Source: Leguminivora glycinivorella (lineage: Eukaryota > Arthropoda > Insecta > Lepidoptera > Tortricidae). From it: a stretch of 64,000 bases of DNA. Positions 46,140 through 58,738 of this stretch are shown piece by piece. Below the pieces are notes generated by a model. It saw only the letters and a list, made by a program, of their open reading frames with translations. It was not told the DNA's origin and ran no database searches. Both the position numbers and the translations under genes were made by a program. Numbering within the stretch: position 1 is the first letter of the stretch; the number at the start of each line of letters is the position of its first letter. The stretch is from assembly GCF_023078275.1 (NCBI RefSeq), contig NC_062971.1:6262001-6326000 (forward strand), in the 5' to 3' direction.

Positions 46140-46960
46140 ATGGACTTCGAATTAGGCTTGTGTAGGACATGTACTAATAGTACAAAAGACACGATTCCCT
46201 GCACTGTACTAGACCGAACTACTCCCAAACAATTCTGCTCTCTAGTACATTTAGTACACTCACACACGCGCAACAGAATAGGAGCGAAAGGAGCGAAGAG
46301 CCGAGAAGTGACAATGACAACAAAGCGATCCGTGTGATCCGACCGCAACCGAAATATAACCGACTGACTCGGACCGAGAGCGCTCGAAAACGGCCGATCA
46401 GCACTCGGCTAGTACGAGCGAGCGTTACTGTACACCATATGCACAATTTGTCTCTCGCTCTCTCGGTGTGCTACTGTACTAAATGTCCTAAAATAACGAA
46501 ATAGTACACTTCGGAGATCGTACTAGTTGGGAGCGATCTTTTCAGTGAACGAGCAGGCACAACTCTACTTCGAATATGAACGGCGCTCAGAGTAAGTGCG
46601 ACGAAATAAAAGCCCGACCACCTGCGGCAATACAATACATAACAACGGTGACCTCACGACATGACCGCGGTGTCCGCGAACATACCAACAAGATCGGCTA
46701 CGTGAGCCATATTCGAGCACACCAGAGACAGCAACGGACTTGAAAGCCGTCGCCGTGGCGTCATTATTATATAGGCCGTGGAGTCATTATTATATAACGG
46801 CCGTGGAGTCATTATTATATAGGCCGGCAGGCATAATGGATGAAGTTATCGACACAATTAAATAAGTGATTAAAAGAAACCGGCGTTGTCATTATTACGC
46901 TATTCTTTAGCGACCAATCTCGTAACCCGTGCAGAATAAAGTAAACAAACAACTATTATA
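46140..46960. other. GC-rich island with 24-bp tandem repeat, possible solo LTR
   Basis: Markedly GC- and CpG-richer than its surroundings. It contains short inverted words (gtaggacatgtact / gtactaaatgtccta), a three-unit tandem of about 24 bp (46752-46826, gccgtggagtcattattata) and an AATAAA at 46936. A solo LTR is one reading, but I could not define TG...CA ends or a target duplication. Confidence 0.35.
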
Positions 46961-47696
46961 TTTCACTAGGTATCGTAGAAAAAGCTTCGTTAAAATTACA
47001 CATTCATGATGGATTAGTTTGGACATCAGCCAATACTAATGCTTTTAATCAACGAATGTGCCAACACGTCCTTTCGGAGTTATTTCTCTTTCTATTTTTA
47101 GAACTCGTTCAGTTACTACAAGACTATTATTATATTTTTTTCAGGCATATTACATACATAATACTGTCATAGTAATAGATTGGAAAACACGAAGGAAAAA
47201 TCGTTTTTATCGTGATCGTTTTTCTTGTCATATTCGTAGCTGTTGTTTTTTTTATGTATATAATTTATTTTATTTACTTAATATAATTTTAAAAAGGGAC
47301 AATGCTTATCTGACTGAGCGTGCTACTGCGGCTTATGCTAATGAGTTTCACCCTTAATTAGTGAGGGTAAAGGTGCTGGTAACAGTGCTAATGGTCAGAT
47401 AACTTTGTTACCTACATTGTGTGATTTGTAAGTAGGTATTTAGGTAATCAAAAAAAAGTCGTTATATGTATTTATAATACATAATATAACAATTTAATTC
47501 TGCAGTTGTAATAAATTCAAATTAATATTTAGTTACTGCTATTTTTCAGCGGGCCAGTTGCATCAACCACATTTGACAGACACATCATCGTCACGCAGGA
47601 GATGTCTATGGAAATTCCCATACAATAAAATTGAACGAACGCTTTATCGATGACAGACGGTTTGATGCATCCGGCCCTAAGTGAAAGTTTTCGTAC

Positions 47697-47907
47697 AGTC
47701 AATAACACAGCTGTGAATACAGACAAAGTGCCAAAAATATTATGTTCAGTCCAGTTCATAAATATGTGTACATTTTTCACCTAAACTCGTTGCAATAAGG
47801 TGAAAAAATGTACACATATTTATGAACTCGACTGTATAGGCAATAAAGTTCTATAATACATGTTTTTGGCGCTTGGTATTCACAGCCTGTGTTGTTGATT
47901 GTACCTA
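47697..47907. repeat. Nested hairpin
   Basis: The outer arms tacagtcaataacacagctg and cctgtgttgttgattgta enclose a perfect inner pair, aaatatgtgtacatttttcacc and its complement. Confidence 0.65.
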
Positions 47908-47959
47908 TTCCTAGTAAAACATATCCTCTACAGATCGATGTTTTCATATTTAAAGTCAC

Positions 47960-48110
47960 ACACAGGTCGAACGCGATTAATTAACATTATTTTTACCTTT
48001 TTTCCCAACGTTTCGGCCAGGTTGCACTGGCCGTGGTCGCGGAAGACTTCCGTGTGTGTGTGTGTGACTTTAAATATGTGTACAAAGCGCGAGAACTTAA
48101 AGTGTTAGAT
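47960..48110. repeat. Dispersed repeat with (GT)n and inverted ends
   Basis: tttaaagtcacacacaggtcg at the left and (GT)n followed by gactttaaatatgtg at the right; the 'ccgtggtcgcggaagac' core recurs at 51393-51410. Confidence 0.5.
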
Positions 48111-48175
48111 CGATGTTTTGTTTATGCTCGATATAATCTCATGAGATAACTGAGTAGGTACGTATTATAGTTCTT

Positions 48176-48800
48176 TTTAGGGTTCCGTAGCCAAAATGGC
48201 AAAAACGGAACCCTTATAGTTTCGTCATGTCCGTCTGTCCGTCTGTCCGTCTGTCCGTCTGTCCGTCTGTCACAGCCGATTTACTCGGAAACTATAAGTA
48301 CTACAGTGATGAAATTTGATGGGAATATGTGTTGTATGAACCGCTACAAAATTATGACACTAAATAGTAAAAAAAAGAATTGGGGGTGGGGCCCCCCATA
48401 CATGTAACTGAGGGATGAAAATTTTTTTTTCGATGTACATACCCGTGTGGGGTATCAATGGAAAGGTCTTTTAAAATGATATAAAGTTTTCTAAAAAACA
48501 TTTTTCTTAAAGTGAACGGTTTTTGAGATATCAGCTCTCAAAGTCGTAAAAAGTATGTCCCCCCCCCTCTATTTTTATAACTACGGGGTATAAAATTCTA
48601 AAAAAAATAGAGGTGATGCATGCTAATTAACTCTTTCAACGATTTTTGGTTTGATCAAAGTATCTCTTATAGTTTTTGAGATAGGTTGATTTAACTGTAA
48701 TTTTGGCAGGTGTATAAATTGACATAATAAGTTTATTATATTTGCTGCTACGGAACCCTTTGTGCGCGAGCCCGACTCGCACTTGGCCGGTTTTTTTTTT
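48176..48800 (-). repeat. 'agggttccgta' repeat family, fourth copy
   Basis: Inverted copy from ttagggttccgtagcc through a (GTCT)n/(GTCC)n tract (48229-48272) to cccgactcgcacttggccgg followed by a T-run. Confidence 0.75.
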
Positions 48801-48959
48801 TTCTTTTTATTTTTTTTTTATATGGGAGTTCTGACCATAACGTAGAACTTACAGAACCACTAATTGTATGAGCATAAGAAAACATACTAAAGTCCTGCCC
48901 ACCCAAATGCTACAGTATATTTCAACGGATGAGTTGTGTGATACATGAAAATTTATAAA

Positions 48960-49203
48960 TCCATACTAATATTATAAATGGGAAAGTGTGTGTGTCTATT
49001 TGTTTGTCCGTCTTTCACGGTAAAACGGAGCGACGGATTGACGTGATTTTTTAGGTGGAGATAGTTGAAGGGATGGAAAGTGACATAGGCTACGTTTTGT
49101 CTCTTTCTAACTCTCCACTTCTCTAAAATGGGGGGTGGAAGATTATATGGAACATTCCACAATTATCGAATTTAACGCGAGCGAAACCGCGGGCAAAAGC
49201 TAG
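48960..49203 (+). mobile_element. Short Helitron-like element, copy 4
   Basis: Starts TCCATACTAATATTATAAA and ends GGGCAAAAGCTAG before T. About 65 bp longer than its relatives because of an internal extra segment near 49115-49175. Confidence 0.75.
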
Positions 49204-49564
49204 TTATTCATACGTCAAAATATGTGTTATAAATTATTGTTCAAAGAATAATTTACGAACATAGTATGCGATAATAATATAATTACGAAGTGTCAGAGAA
49301 GTCACATCCCAGTTAAATACTATAACTCATATTAAATCACTACAAAATGAACTTCTACTTATATTTCGCAGTTAAATGTTTCTCGTTCGCAACCACAGCT
49401 GTAATCAGCTTAGGCCGATGCCAGGGTATTTACTCAGGCCGTGTTTAATTTAACTAAGTGCCCTTTAACACGGTTTACAATTTAACGATAACGCTGTTAC
49501 TGAGGCGAGTGCCGATGGGGTTTAAATGCAACTTGCAATTAGATCACACCTTTACTTAGTTTAG

Positions 49565-49725
49565 GGTGCCTTTCCACCAAAGATAAGAGAGGAGTGTACA
49601 CCCACCTTAAAGATCGGCAACGCACCTCCAACACTTCTGGTGTTTTGGGTGTCCATGGGTGGCAGTGATCGCTTATCATCAGGCGACCTGTCTGCTCGTT
49701 TGCCTCCTATCCCATAAAAAAGAGA
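49565..49725 (+). mobile_element. Lepidopteran retroelement 3' end
   Basis: The words 'ggtgtccatgggtggcagtg' and 'cgacctgtctgctcgtttgc' followed by a short A tail are a familiar lepidopteran retroelement tail. Confidence 0.55.
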
Positions 49726-49904
49726 TGTGCTACGCTACGTTTAGGTTGTGTTAAGTAAGGTTGTCTGGTAGAGATCTCTCTTTAGCGATAAGACTGTTAT
49801 CTGCCTCTATTTATAATCATTTGTTTTGTCTCCACTGTATCTTTTTTCTGTATATTTTGCTGAGGTGTGTCAATAAAGAGTATTCTATCTATCTACTTTG
49901 CTAT

Positions 49905-50254
49905 ACCGGGTGGGGCCCGTAACAAAAGCAAAAAATTTAACTGTAGGCTGTACTCCTTACGCTGACCAACATTTCTTCAGCGACTTTTAAAAATAACTTG
50001 TATTTTGTTATTTATCACCTTTGAAAGCTTTTCCTAAGAGGCAATGTACTGCGAATTCTGTTAAGTCTAATGTGTGACTGACAACGTCAATGACAACAAT
50101 AATGGCGTCCATTGAAGCTAATATTTATTTTGTATGAAAAATTAGAAAATTAAAGACTTCATAATTTTTAAAAGTCGCTAAACAAATGTTGGTCAGTTTA
50201 AGGAGTATAGACTACAGTTTAATTTTTTGCTTTTGTTACAGGCCCCACCCTGTA
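49905..50254. mobile_element. MITE, uninterrupted copy of the 42820 family
   Basis: 350 bp, inverted ends about 80 bp long beginning accgggtggggcccgtaac and ending gttacaggccccaccctg. Confidence 0.8.
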
Positions 50255-50495
50255 TATGCGTCTGATATTCACCAATCATGTTCATTGGTCCACATATCAC
50301 TAGTGAAAATGGGTTCACCTAAGCTAGACTTTTATATAGAAAGGTTCGTGTCCCGGATACGTGCTATGGATGGTCGCGAGTCATGTAGCCATGTCAGTAG
50401 GCTCGCGTTTGTCACCGAAAGTAGTCATGTCAACGTCGAAACAACGCATCTACATAGCGCATCTTCCTCGCACAGCTACGTATTATAGATTACTC

Positions 50496-50770
50496 CAGAA
50501 GTTCTCGAAAAGTTTGTACATAGCCACGTCAGCAAATTTTAATTGATCCTATTTTGTTACCAACATTTAGTGATATAAGTCGACTTTCGTAAGATATATA
50601 CAGGATAATTGTTATAATTAAGAAAATATATATACTAGAGAACCTTAATGACTAAATAAAACTTACTAAAACCTCAATTCATTAAATAAATCTTGGTAAC
50701 AAAAAAGGAATGAAAAAAACAAATTTAACTTTTTCCTTAATTTTTGTACAAACTTTTCGAGAACTGCTGA
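50496..50770 (+). mobile_element. MITE (gttctcgaaaagtttgtaca ends), complete copy
   Basis: About 275 bp with inverted ends at 50496-50520 and 50746-50770; body matches 44173-44445 in inverse orientation. Confidence 0.75.
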
Positions 50771-51159
50771 CTCGTAGTATTGGTGGAAACCGTCTCACAG
50801 TTTCATAGCGTAGCTTTCATATCTTCGCAACATGCAAAGCACATATCTGGTGGAAAGGCACCTTTGCATACAACCGAACCGTTAGTAACATATTCTCAAA
50901 CGTCAAAGGCTTTGATATCTGAGATCAGGTTCCAAATCCAGCAACCATTATTTTGCGCTGAACATGAATATAGGGGTCAAATCAATAGAGTATTCTGTTT
51001 TTGTCCCGAGAGACCACGTTTGACTCGTAGGTACTGAACGTGATAAATTTTATACATTGATAGACACAGTAGGTACACACATGACATTTAACTATGTGAG
51101 AACATTTAAAAAAAAAACAGTCGGGTCGAACGGGACAAAATAACATTTACAGTACAGAT

Positions 51160-51530
51160 GGTGTTTTTTTACGCACTAGTGCGAGAAGTGGTTCATTATA
51201 TGCTAGGTTGAAACTTTGGAGGCTCATCTGTACTGAAAAACGTCGTACGATACACGTGCGAAAAGGAAATTCGAAACGAGTGGCAATAAATTAAAACACG
51301 ACCGAAGGGAATGTTTTAAATCGACACGACTTCCTTTTTTACGCATTTGTATGTACTATTTTACCTTTTATCCAAAGTTTTAGGTTGAACTAACCGTGGT
51401 CGCGGAAGACAGACGTCCCAGCGAAATGTCAATGGAGATGTACGAGTAAACAACACCAAACTACCCGATATTCGTTTTTATAAACCCGTGTGTGTCTTTA
51501 AAAAATTGTACAAACCTCGAGAACTTATAT
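51160..51530. repeat. Two adjacent dispersed repeats
   Basis: 51160-51355 has tttacgcactagtgcgagaa mirrored loosely by acttccttttttacgca; 51356-51530 has the ccgtggtcgcggaagac word shared with 47960. Ends not fixed. Confidence 0.4.
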
Positions 51531-52579
51531 AAATTGTTATATGTGAGAACAGTAATTAGGTCACGCAACGGATTAAAAAAGTAAAATACGTAATAAATTT
51601 ACACGGAAATGCTTAATTTACTTCGTTTTTTTTTATTTCGTGACTTTTATTGTAGATTCCCACAGATTACCCAGTACTAACCTCATTACTTAGTCCAAAT
51701 AGATATACGTATCTCAAAATTGTGTTCAAAGGATTTCCTAGCTCCTATATAATAGCTACAGTATTTTAACCTGTTTTTTTTATTATCTTTATTTTTAAAA
51801 CTGCTCTAATTTCCAACATAAGTTGAATCACATGCTTCATTACGGCTGTCTTTAATTATAATTTTAATACCTTGTATACCGTGGATATAATAATATGCGT
51901 AATAAAACCTGTATCTACACGTGTAAATAAAATAACGGAAAAAATAAGAAGCCTGTGGAATTGGACTCCAAACTTTTTATATTACCGGTTAGTCTGTTAA
52001 AACGGGACCTTGCTCGCATAAACTGCTTTGAATGTTTTCAATACAAATATTTATATAATCAACAACAATTTCGGTTCATATAAGTGTGTATCTTATGGGT
52101 AACAAGTAAGCATTCCATTTATAAGTGATGTGGGTGTTATAGATAATTATCAAATATTATACAATCTATTATAACTGTGTATATACGCCTCCGCTTGTCA
52201 ACGACGTGTTTGGAATAGGTAAAAATACATATTAATAATGTGATAATTGCAGTCTGCCATACTAAATAAGTACCTAGTTGCCTGTTAGACCGCCTGTCCA
52301 TTGAGGTGGGGTCAAGATGTTGAGTATTAAGAGTCACCCATAGACGATCAGTCGATACTTGACAGGCAGTTGCAATCAGAGTGCTTTTTGCATTACATCC
52401 GATCCTAATCCGTGGAAATAAGAATCGTCATAGCCGTAGAACAATTTGTATTGTATATTACGCACTATATCCGATCTCCGTCATTCTTCGGATGCAGTGC
52501 GTAAAGTACCTACAAATAGTGCTAGGGTTATGATTGATCTTACTTTTAAGGATTGGGATCGGCAGTAGTGTGAAACCGC

Positions 52580-52780
52580 TCTCAAGAAGATGGATAGGGA
52601 CTAAAACTTCTCCTGGGAAGTATTATAAAACGATACTAGGTGTCACAGGACATCAGGCGTAATCAAAACCGCTCTCAGGAAGACTGAACGTCAGTGGGTA
52701 AGGAACTAAGGACCCATATAAAGCTTCTTCTGGGACGTAGAACGATACTAGCCATCACAGGACATCAGGCGCAGCAAGAA
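52580..52780 (+). repeat. Two-unit diverged tandem repeat
   Basis: The units 52577-52667 and 52668-52780 share accgctctca-gaaga, acgatacta and tcacaggacatcaggcg. Class unknown. Confidence 0.6.
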
Positions 52781-53246
52781 GTGTTATAGGATCAAATTTA
52801 TATGCTAATGTAGCCGCTCTGCGAGCGACAAACGTGCATTTTTATGGCAGCTGGTCTCTCGAGGATCCTTGCTTTGAAGCCTTTGAGGCGTTAATGAAAT
52901 TTGTTAGCTTGTTCATTTGGTTCCTTTTAGTTTTAACATCATTTGAGCGGTTTCATATCAATATTGGGCTTTAACACGAGAAAATATATTAAATACAGAT
53001 TAAATGTATTCCGTTATATAATATAAACAATTTTTAGTCATGATATTTTTAGACTAACCTATAAACTTTACAACATTAGAATTTTATTATAGAGGTGCAA
53101 GTCTACAGGTTTTTTAACACTCCTTTTACAAGCAAGCTAAATACTTCATGTTTTTTTTTATTAAAGTGATATGTATTAATGGTTTATACCTAATGATGAC
53201 TATCTAATGCTTTAATAAGTAGGCAAATTATGTTGTAAAATTAGTA

Positions 53247-53523
53247 GGCCATTTTCATAATTTGGGATCCCCCAATTAGCGATAGTTGTTAACAAAAATT
53301 AACTCACTGACAGTTTTGTGACGATAATTAAGCATAATAATTGAAAAAAATATTGTTTTTGTGTTATTTACATAAACTTTAAGAGATAGGTAATCTACAT
53401 TCAGAATGTGAAAGAAGTAAATTCGTAGACAATTTTATGCTTAATTGTCGTCACAAAACTGACAGCGAGTTAATTTTGTTAACAACTTTTGCTAATTGGG
53501 GGACCCAAATTCTGAAAATGCCC
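53247..53523. mobile_element. MITE, complete copy of the 7501 family
   Basis: 277 bp with long imperfect inverted repeats (ggccattttcataatttggg / rc of cccaaattctgaaaatgccc). No coding capacity. Confidence 0.78.
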
Positions 53524-53852
53524 TTAAATAACGATGAAAGCCATATTCTAGGCCTATAGACACAGATATAAGGAACTAGGCGTGAGTAAAGATACTGCCT
53601 TAGGGGGCCGAGTTCTATGATAACCAGGAAATATACAAAAAAAAAAACACCAATAAGAACGTGGAAAGACACGCGCGCACGTGTATATTGATGGTACATT
53701 CACACCACTCAGGTCAGTCGTTAAACTTTATGTTTTTTTATATCCATAGGCAATAAATAAACTGATACTTAATAGTGACTCCATATTAATTACCCGTTAC
53801 CGTTTGTTTTTTAAGCTAGTCTAAAAAGTGCGTCGGAAACTTTATATTGGTA

Positions 53853-54029
53853 CTAGCTTTTGCCCGCGGCTTCCTCGCGTTAGAAAGAGACAAACAGTAG
53901 CCTATGTCACTCTCCATTGCTTCAACTATCTCCACTTAAAAAATCACGTCATTTCGTCGCTCCGTTTTGCAGTGAAAGACGGACAAACAAACAGACACAC
54001 TTTCCCATTTATAATAATATTAGTATGGA
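53853..54029 (-). mobile_element. Short Helitron-like element, copy 5
   Basis: Same ends as copy 1 (CTAGCTTTTGCCCGCGG ... AGTATGGA on plus), flanked by A and T. Confidence 0.75.
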
Positions 54030-55445
54030 TACCATAAAAATCACTTTCGAAAATCTCTATTTGCATCATATCAAGATTCCCCATTCGAAATTACCCGAGC
54101 ATTTATGTGCTTCAAAATTACTCCAATGCACCCTACCTATAATCAGCTGTGGACAGTGGATGAGTTAATCAACCAACAGCTATGTACAACCAAATTAATC
54201 AACCTGTAGAACGTCAGTTTATCAACAATTGAAACAGACAAATTATTTTACTACAGACCCGATGTATCACTCCGTCGTACGTAATCTCGTTCACACTGAA
54301 GACAGAACTAACCACAGGCTTTCCATTAAGATGAATTAAAGTAAAATCCATAATCCTACGGACCAAATTGACAAGTAAGTGTTAACGAATGTTGCCACAG
54401 TTTGGCCAGTGTCGTTCTTATCGATATTAAAATTATTATTACATCGTAGATTTAAGGTGCACCCAGACGGGACAATGAAATTGGCAATTTGATCGGCTAA
54501 TCAATATACCAACTTTTTCTGTGATTTCAACAGATCAAAAGGTCTGTAGACCGCTAATTAGAGATATTTTTTTTATTTCGAAGCAGCAATAATATTATTC
54601 TAAAATTATATAGATATTTATGATATACTTGCCATAGCGTGACACACAGATGTCATATATACCATAGATCAAGCAAACGTATCTGGATTTGAAATCCACT
54701 GTTGTCCGTGCAGGCAGCTTCCGGGCGTCAATTTTTGTAAGTTGAAGTCGTCGTCGTGAGTTATGAACAATCAAGAGCCTTATTTAAAATTACTCAACTT
54801 CAGTGACACGCGTATACAAATATATGACAGATAATTTATTATCGTCGGACAGGGTATTTTATTTTTTACAGGCTCGGAAACCTTTTTATGTTTTAAAACT
54901 AAGTAGTGGGTAAAAATGCATGGTATCCATCCACTACTTCGAAGATACATAGAACAAACCAAAATGTGTACCTCTTATTTGAAACTCATATACTTATTCT
55001 TGGTTTAAACTTGTCTGTTGTATGTACTTTACAACTTGTCGATATATTGTTATCGACATATACCCTTCCCTATTTTAATTTTGCTGTTCCTGGTATCATT
55101 TTACCTGTCAGTCATTTGTCAATTTGGTCCGTAGGATTATGAATTTTACTTTAGTACAAAACTACCATTTACAGAGTCCGATTGCAACTCAGGGTCATGT
55201 ATTTATAACCACCGAATTGTTGATACTATTAACATGCAAAAATGTTAGTTCAATCGGAAAATAAAGGTCGTCATGTCATGCCGGGTCTTCCATGACGAGT
55301 AACGCGTCTCATGACCTTGCTTAGATTGCTAACTGTGCATTTGTGCAAGTCAATGATCCAGTAAATTCTAACAAACATTTTACCTAACATTTTTGCTTAC
55401 AAGGTAGCTACATCCTACATTTTTCAAACAAAGGATGTATATTTT

Positions 55446-55631
55446 AATGTGGTCATCATCATCCTCCTTGCGTTATCCCGGCAGTTTTCCAGAACTAGGC
55501 CTTATTGGAATTAGTCCGGTTTCCTCACGATGTTTTCCTTCACCGAAAAGCGGCTGGCAAATATCAAATGACATTTCTCACACGAGTTCCGAAAAACTCA
55601 TTGGTGCGAGCCGGGATTCGAACCCGCGACA
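55446..55631 (-). mobile_element. SINE family 2, internally deleted
   Basis: Has the (GAT)n tail, then jumps over about 100 bp of body before 'gattagtccggtttcctcacg', and keeps the B box at 55617-55626. The A-box end is missing. Confidence 0.72.
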
Positions 55632-55934
55632 GTTTTCTAATGTATTTTTATATGACTGTTCAGTTGTGTGATTTGTTACTTAGGTGAAAAGTGTGCAGGC
55701 TTGCAAAGTAGCTAGTGAATAGGTTTAATACAGATAATTAGAGGTATGTTTCATTGAGTGTTCCCAATTTTATAAAAAAGTTGTTTCAAATAAGTTAGTG
55801 TTAATGATTTACTTACAAAAAGAAATATTTTGGAGACTTAAAAAAACACTTAAGTGATTCTTCTTAAGATTCTTTAAATTCTGTTAATTTCTGCTGGGGT
55901 GTAGGCACAGTATAATAAAGAGTACTATCGTACA

Positions 55935-56110
55935 GTATGGCCACTCCCGCTCCCCGCTCAAAGTGCCGCCCACCCCCTCTCGGTTACCTCACAGTTACCA
56001 CCTGTCGAAAACAGTCGACCTGTCATATCTCACTCCTACAAGCATGGTACTCGTTCACCTACACGAGCTTAGATTGTGTGCTAGGAACGCGCCTCTTTCA
56101 TATATTTGAT
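55935..56110 (+). repeat. GC-rich dispersed repeat
   Basis: The words gtgccgcccaccccctctcgg and cctacacgagcttagattgtg look like a common lepidopteran repeat. The open frame over it is not convincing as a gene. Confidence 0.4.
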
Positions 56111-56159
56111 CGCCAGTGTCCGAGAAGTGGTGTAGGGCTCGAATCATATTTCTCTAAAG

Positions 56160-56296
56160 TAGCTGTCAATAGAATTTGTGAACAATGTAAACAAACCTTG
56201 TAGTCAAAATGCCTTTATTTTCCATTCTAACTCATGCTACAATATTGATATTTTATAGAACGGTTTGTTTACATTGTTGACAATTTCTATTGACGG
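56160..56296. repeat. Hairpin element
   Basis: Arms ctgtcaatagaatttgtgaac and aacaatttctattgacg, with aacaatgtaaacaaacc mirrored. Confidence 0.65.
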
Positions 56297-57014
56297 TGAT
56301 TTTATTTACTTCGGTCTTGGGCAGCTTGGGTATTTAAATATGAACATTAGCGCCATCTAACCGCACACCAACGAATTTTATTATTTATGTTTTTTGTTTG
56401 TTATTTTTTATCTTCTATCAAGTTATAAATATTTGTCTTTGGCTGTACTATTATGCAAAGCATTTCCTGTGCCACTGCAAACTTGATCTAATTCAACAGT
56501 ACCTCCGCTTGCATATTGATGCGTTGCATATTTCTGCAATGCGTTTGATATGCAGAGCACGGCATTAGTTTGTGTTAGTTTTATGTGATTGACGTGCTGT
56601 GGGTTGAATATAAATTTGTTTAATTTAATAAGAATAGCAACAATTGCAAGTAAATCACAAGTTTCCACATAATACAAATTCAAATTGTCCATCCGTAGGT
56701 TTTAAAGTATCTACAGATCGTTTGTCGATTACTAAGAAAGTAAAAGTATACCAACTTACACACACATACATACACTCACTTTACAGAGCACATGAAACTG
56801 TTCATGTTTCAGTACCACTTATAGCAATTAAACAAAAGGTTGCCAGCCTATGGCCCATAACAAAATTAAAGCCATACCCAAGTGTCGACTTCTACGACAG
56901 AGTAAAGGGGGCGCATGGTGCCATTCTTAACCCACCGCCACGTCTTAACACGACACCATACGGGTAATGTGTTACCCCTTAGATTAAGACGAAAACTATG
57001 AATCATCATCTAAA

Positions 57015-57190
57015 CCATTTACTAGTATCACCTACTGTTGAGCATAGGCCTTTTCTATTACGCCACTTATGCCTGTCGTGAGCCAATCTCGCCCAGAATT
57101 GACCCGCAATCTTCCGGATGTCGTCCACTCAATGAGCCAACGGACGCCAGATTTCCTTTTCGTCTAAAAGCCGTGGTGTCCGGTTACATC
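57015..57190 (-). pseudogene. RTE-like ORF2 C-terminal remnant
   Basis: The minus strand encodes fragments resembling the C-terminus of lepidopteran RTE/pol-like proteins, including EWTTSGRLRVNSGRDWL (a frame-shifted version of the W-DD-IRK region) and a terminal EKAYAQQ. Short and degenerate. Confidence 0.45.
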
Positions 57191-57301
57191 CGTTCCATTA
57201 ACATTCTAGCCTAATTTAGCTTGAATTTCCTCGACAAAACTGTACAAATTACTAACTACGAATTAATATGACCGCTTTGAAATCCACCTGTATCTGTATC
57301 A

Positions 57302-57502
57302 CTTTGCATAGTGACATTTGAGTACCACTTTTATTATGGGACCAATGCAGAAATCGCGAAAAAAAATTGGCAGTTCCATAGAATGAGCGGCATTATGACA
57401 GTCGAAATGTATGAAACTAATTGTTTTGCGATTTGAGCATTGGTCCCTTATTAAAAGTTGTTACTTAATTATGACCTCAAAAGTCACTATGCAATGTTTG
57501 AA
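57302..57502. repeat. Imperfect hairpin
   Basis: tttgcatagtgacatttgag, ttattatgggaccaatgc and aaatcgc are mirrored by gcgatttgagcattggtccc and tcaaaagtcactatgcaa. Confidence 0.6.
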
Positions 57503-57912
57503 CGATCCTTTTTATTTCACTGTGTATATTTTTGAACAAATCTCTGTCAAGGTCATACATTTAATGGTTACGCTATTAAAAACATGGTAAAATATACATA
57601 CTCATGATACCCGATGCTGACTGTTCTTCCGAATTATTTTGTTTACTTACCTACCCACACATTTGTTGCAAAATCTGTTCATTAATTAACGAAGTAACGT
57701 ATCTTTCCGGCCCGTTAATAAGTATGTTTGTGTAAAAATACCTTCAGGTGGATCCCATTTTCACCCGTTAATTTTCACAGTTGAACAAATCAGATTTCAT
57801 TTTGGGAGGTCGTTAATCCGATTCAATTTCATTCCTATTTAGTAAAGTATCAATTTGTGAACCGTAATACAATCTGTGTTACATTTAAATTGTAAATTAA
57901 TGTTTATAGTCT

Positions 57913-58058
57913 AAAGACCCAGGCACACCGTGCGAGCACGTGCATATCATAATGATACAATACATTGCGGTATTTGACTGTGTTGAAATGTATCTAACCT
58001 CAAAAGTCCGCAGTGTAACTAAAATCGCATGCGAGTTTTCGTCATGCTGTGTGGCCCT
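57913..58058. mobile_element. MITE of the 19248 family, copy 2
   Basis: Internal words attgcggtatttgactgtg and gtgtaactaaaatcgcatg match copy 1. Confidence 0.62.
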
Positions 58059-58110
58059 AAAAGCTATGGCGAACGTCAAGCCATCAGGGTATCAGAAGGT
58101 TGGTAGTTGA

Positions 58111-58238
58111 ACAGGACATTTTAGACAGTGCGAGATCTCGCATGCAAGATTCATTACAATTGCATTTGATTGGTCGGCTTAATAGTCTGTAATGTGTCTA
58201 AAACCGTATGCGGATTCGCTCGCCGTCTTAAGCCCTTA
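58111..58238. mobile_element. MITE of the 19248 family, copy 3
   Basis: attttagacagtgcgag and ctcgcatgcaagattcatta at the left, aaaccgtatgcggattcgc at the right; 52 bp after copy 2. Confidence 0.58.
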
Positions 58239-58625
58239 ACCAATTTTTGAAGAAAATGAGGGATAGGTTGTGTTAGAAGTTACAAATAAAGGGTACCTTT
58301 CTGTTACGGATTTATGTGATGTTAATAGTACTTCAAGTTTAGATTTCACCGCTTGCAAAAGCCAATTAACATATTGTGCCGTAAAAGTAAAAGCTTTGTT
58401 AGTCGGTTGAAATAAAATCAATTACGTAATCCTTATAGCTCCCGGATTTTCCCGTCAGCACGTATTACGCGACTCTAATCTCGTAAAACTAAACAACTCT
58501 AGTTCAAATCTCTAAATGTGTTTTACCCTCACTCGCTTACTTTTTCTGGAAAAACGTAATAACGATAAAAATACGAAAATACAATATTTACAAGTCAGTT
58601 AAATAAGGTTTTTGGTGTGACCACT

Positions 58626-58738
58626 TTCAATCACGGTTCAAATCCCGACTCGTACCAATGTGTTTTTCGGAACTTATGTGCGATATTTGGCACTCGCTTT
58701 TCAGAAGCCGTGGCGAATGTCGGGATAACGCAACTTAG
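58626..58738 (+). mobile_element. SINE family 2, fragment
   Basis: Diverged plus-strand fragment with B box cggttcaaatcccg and body word gtttttcggaacttatgtg. Confidence 0.55.

Noticed and set aside
56644..56967. 107-codon plus-strand frame
   Set aside because: No recognisable domain and no convincing exon boundaries; not placed in the receptor.
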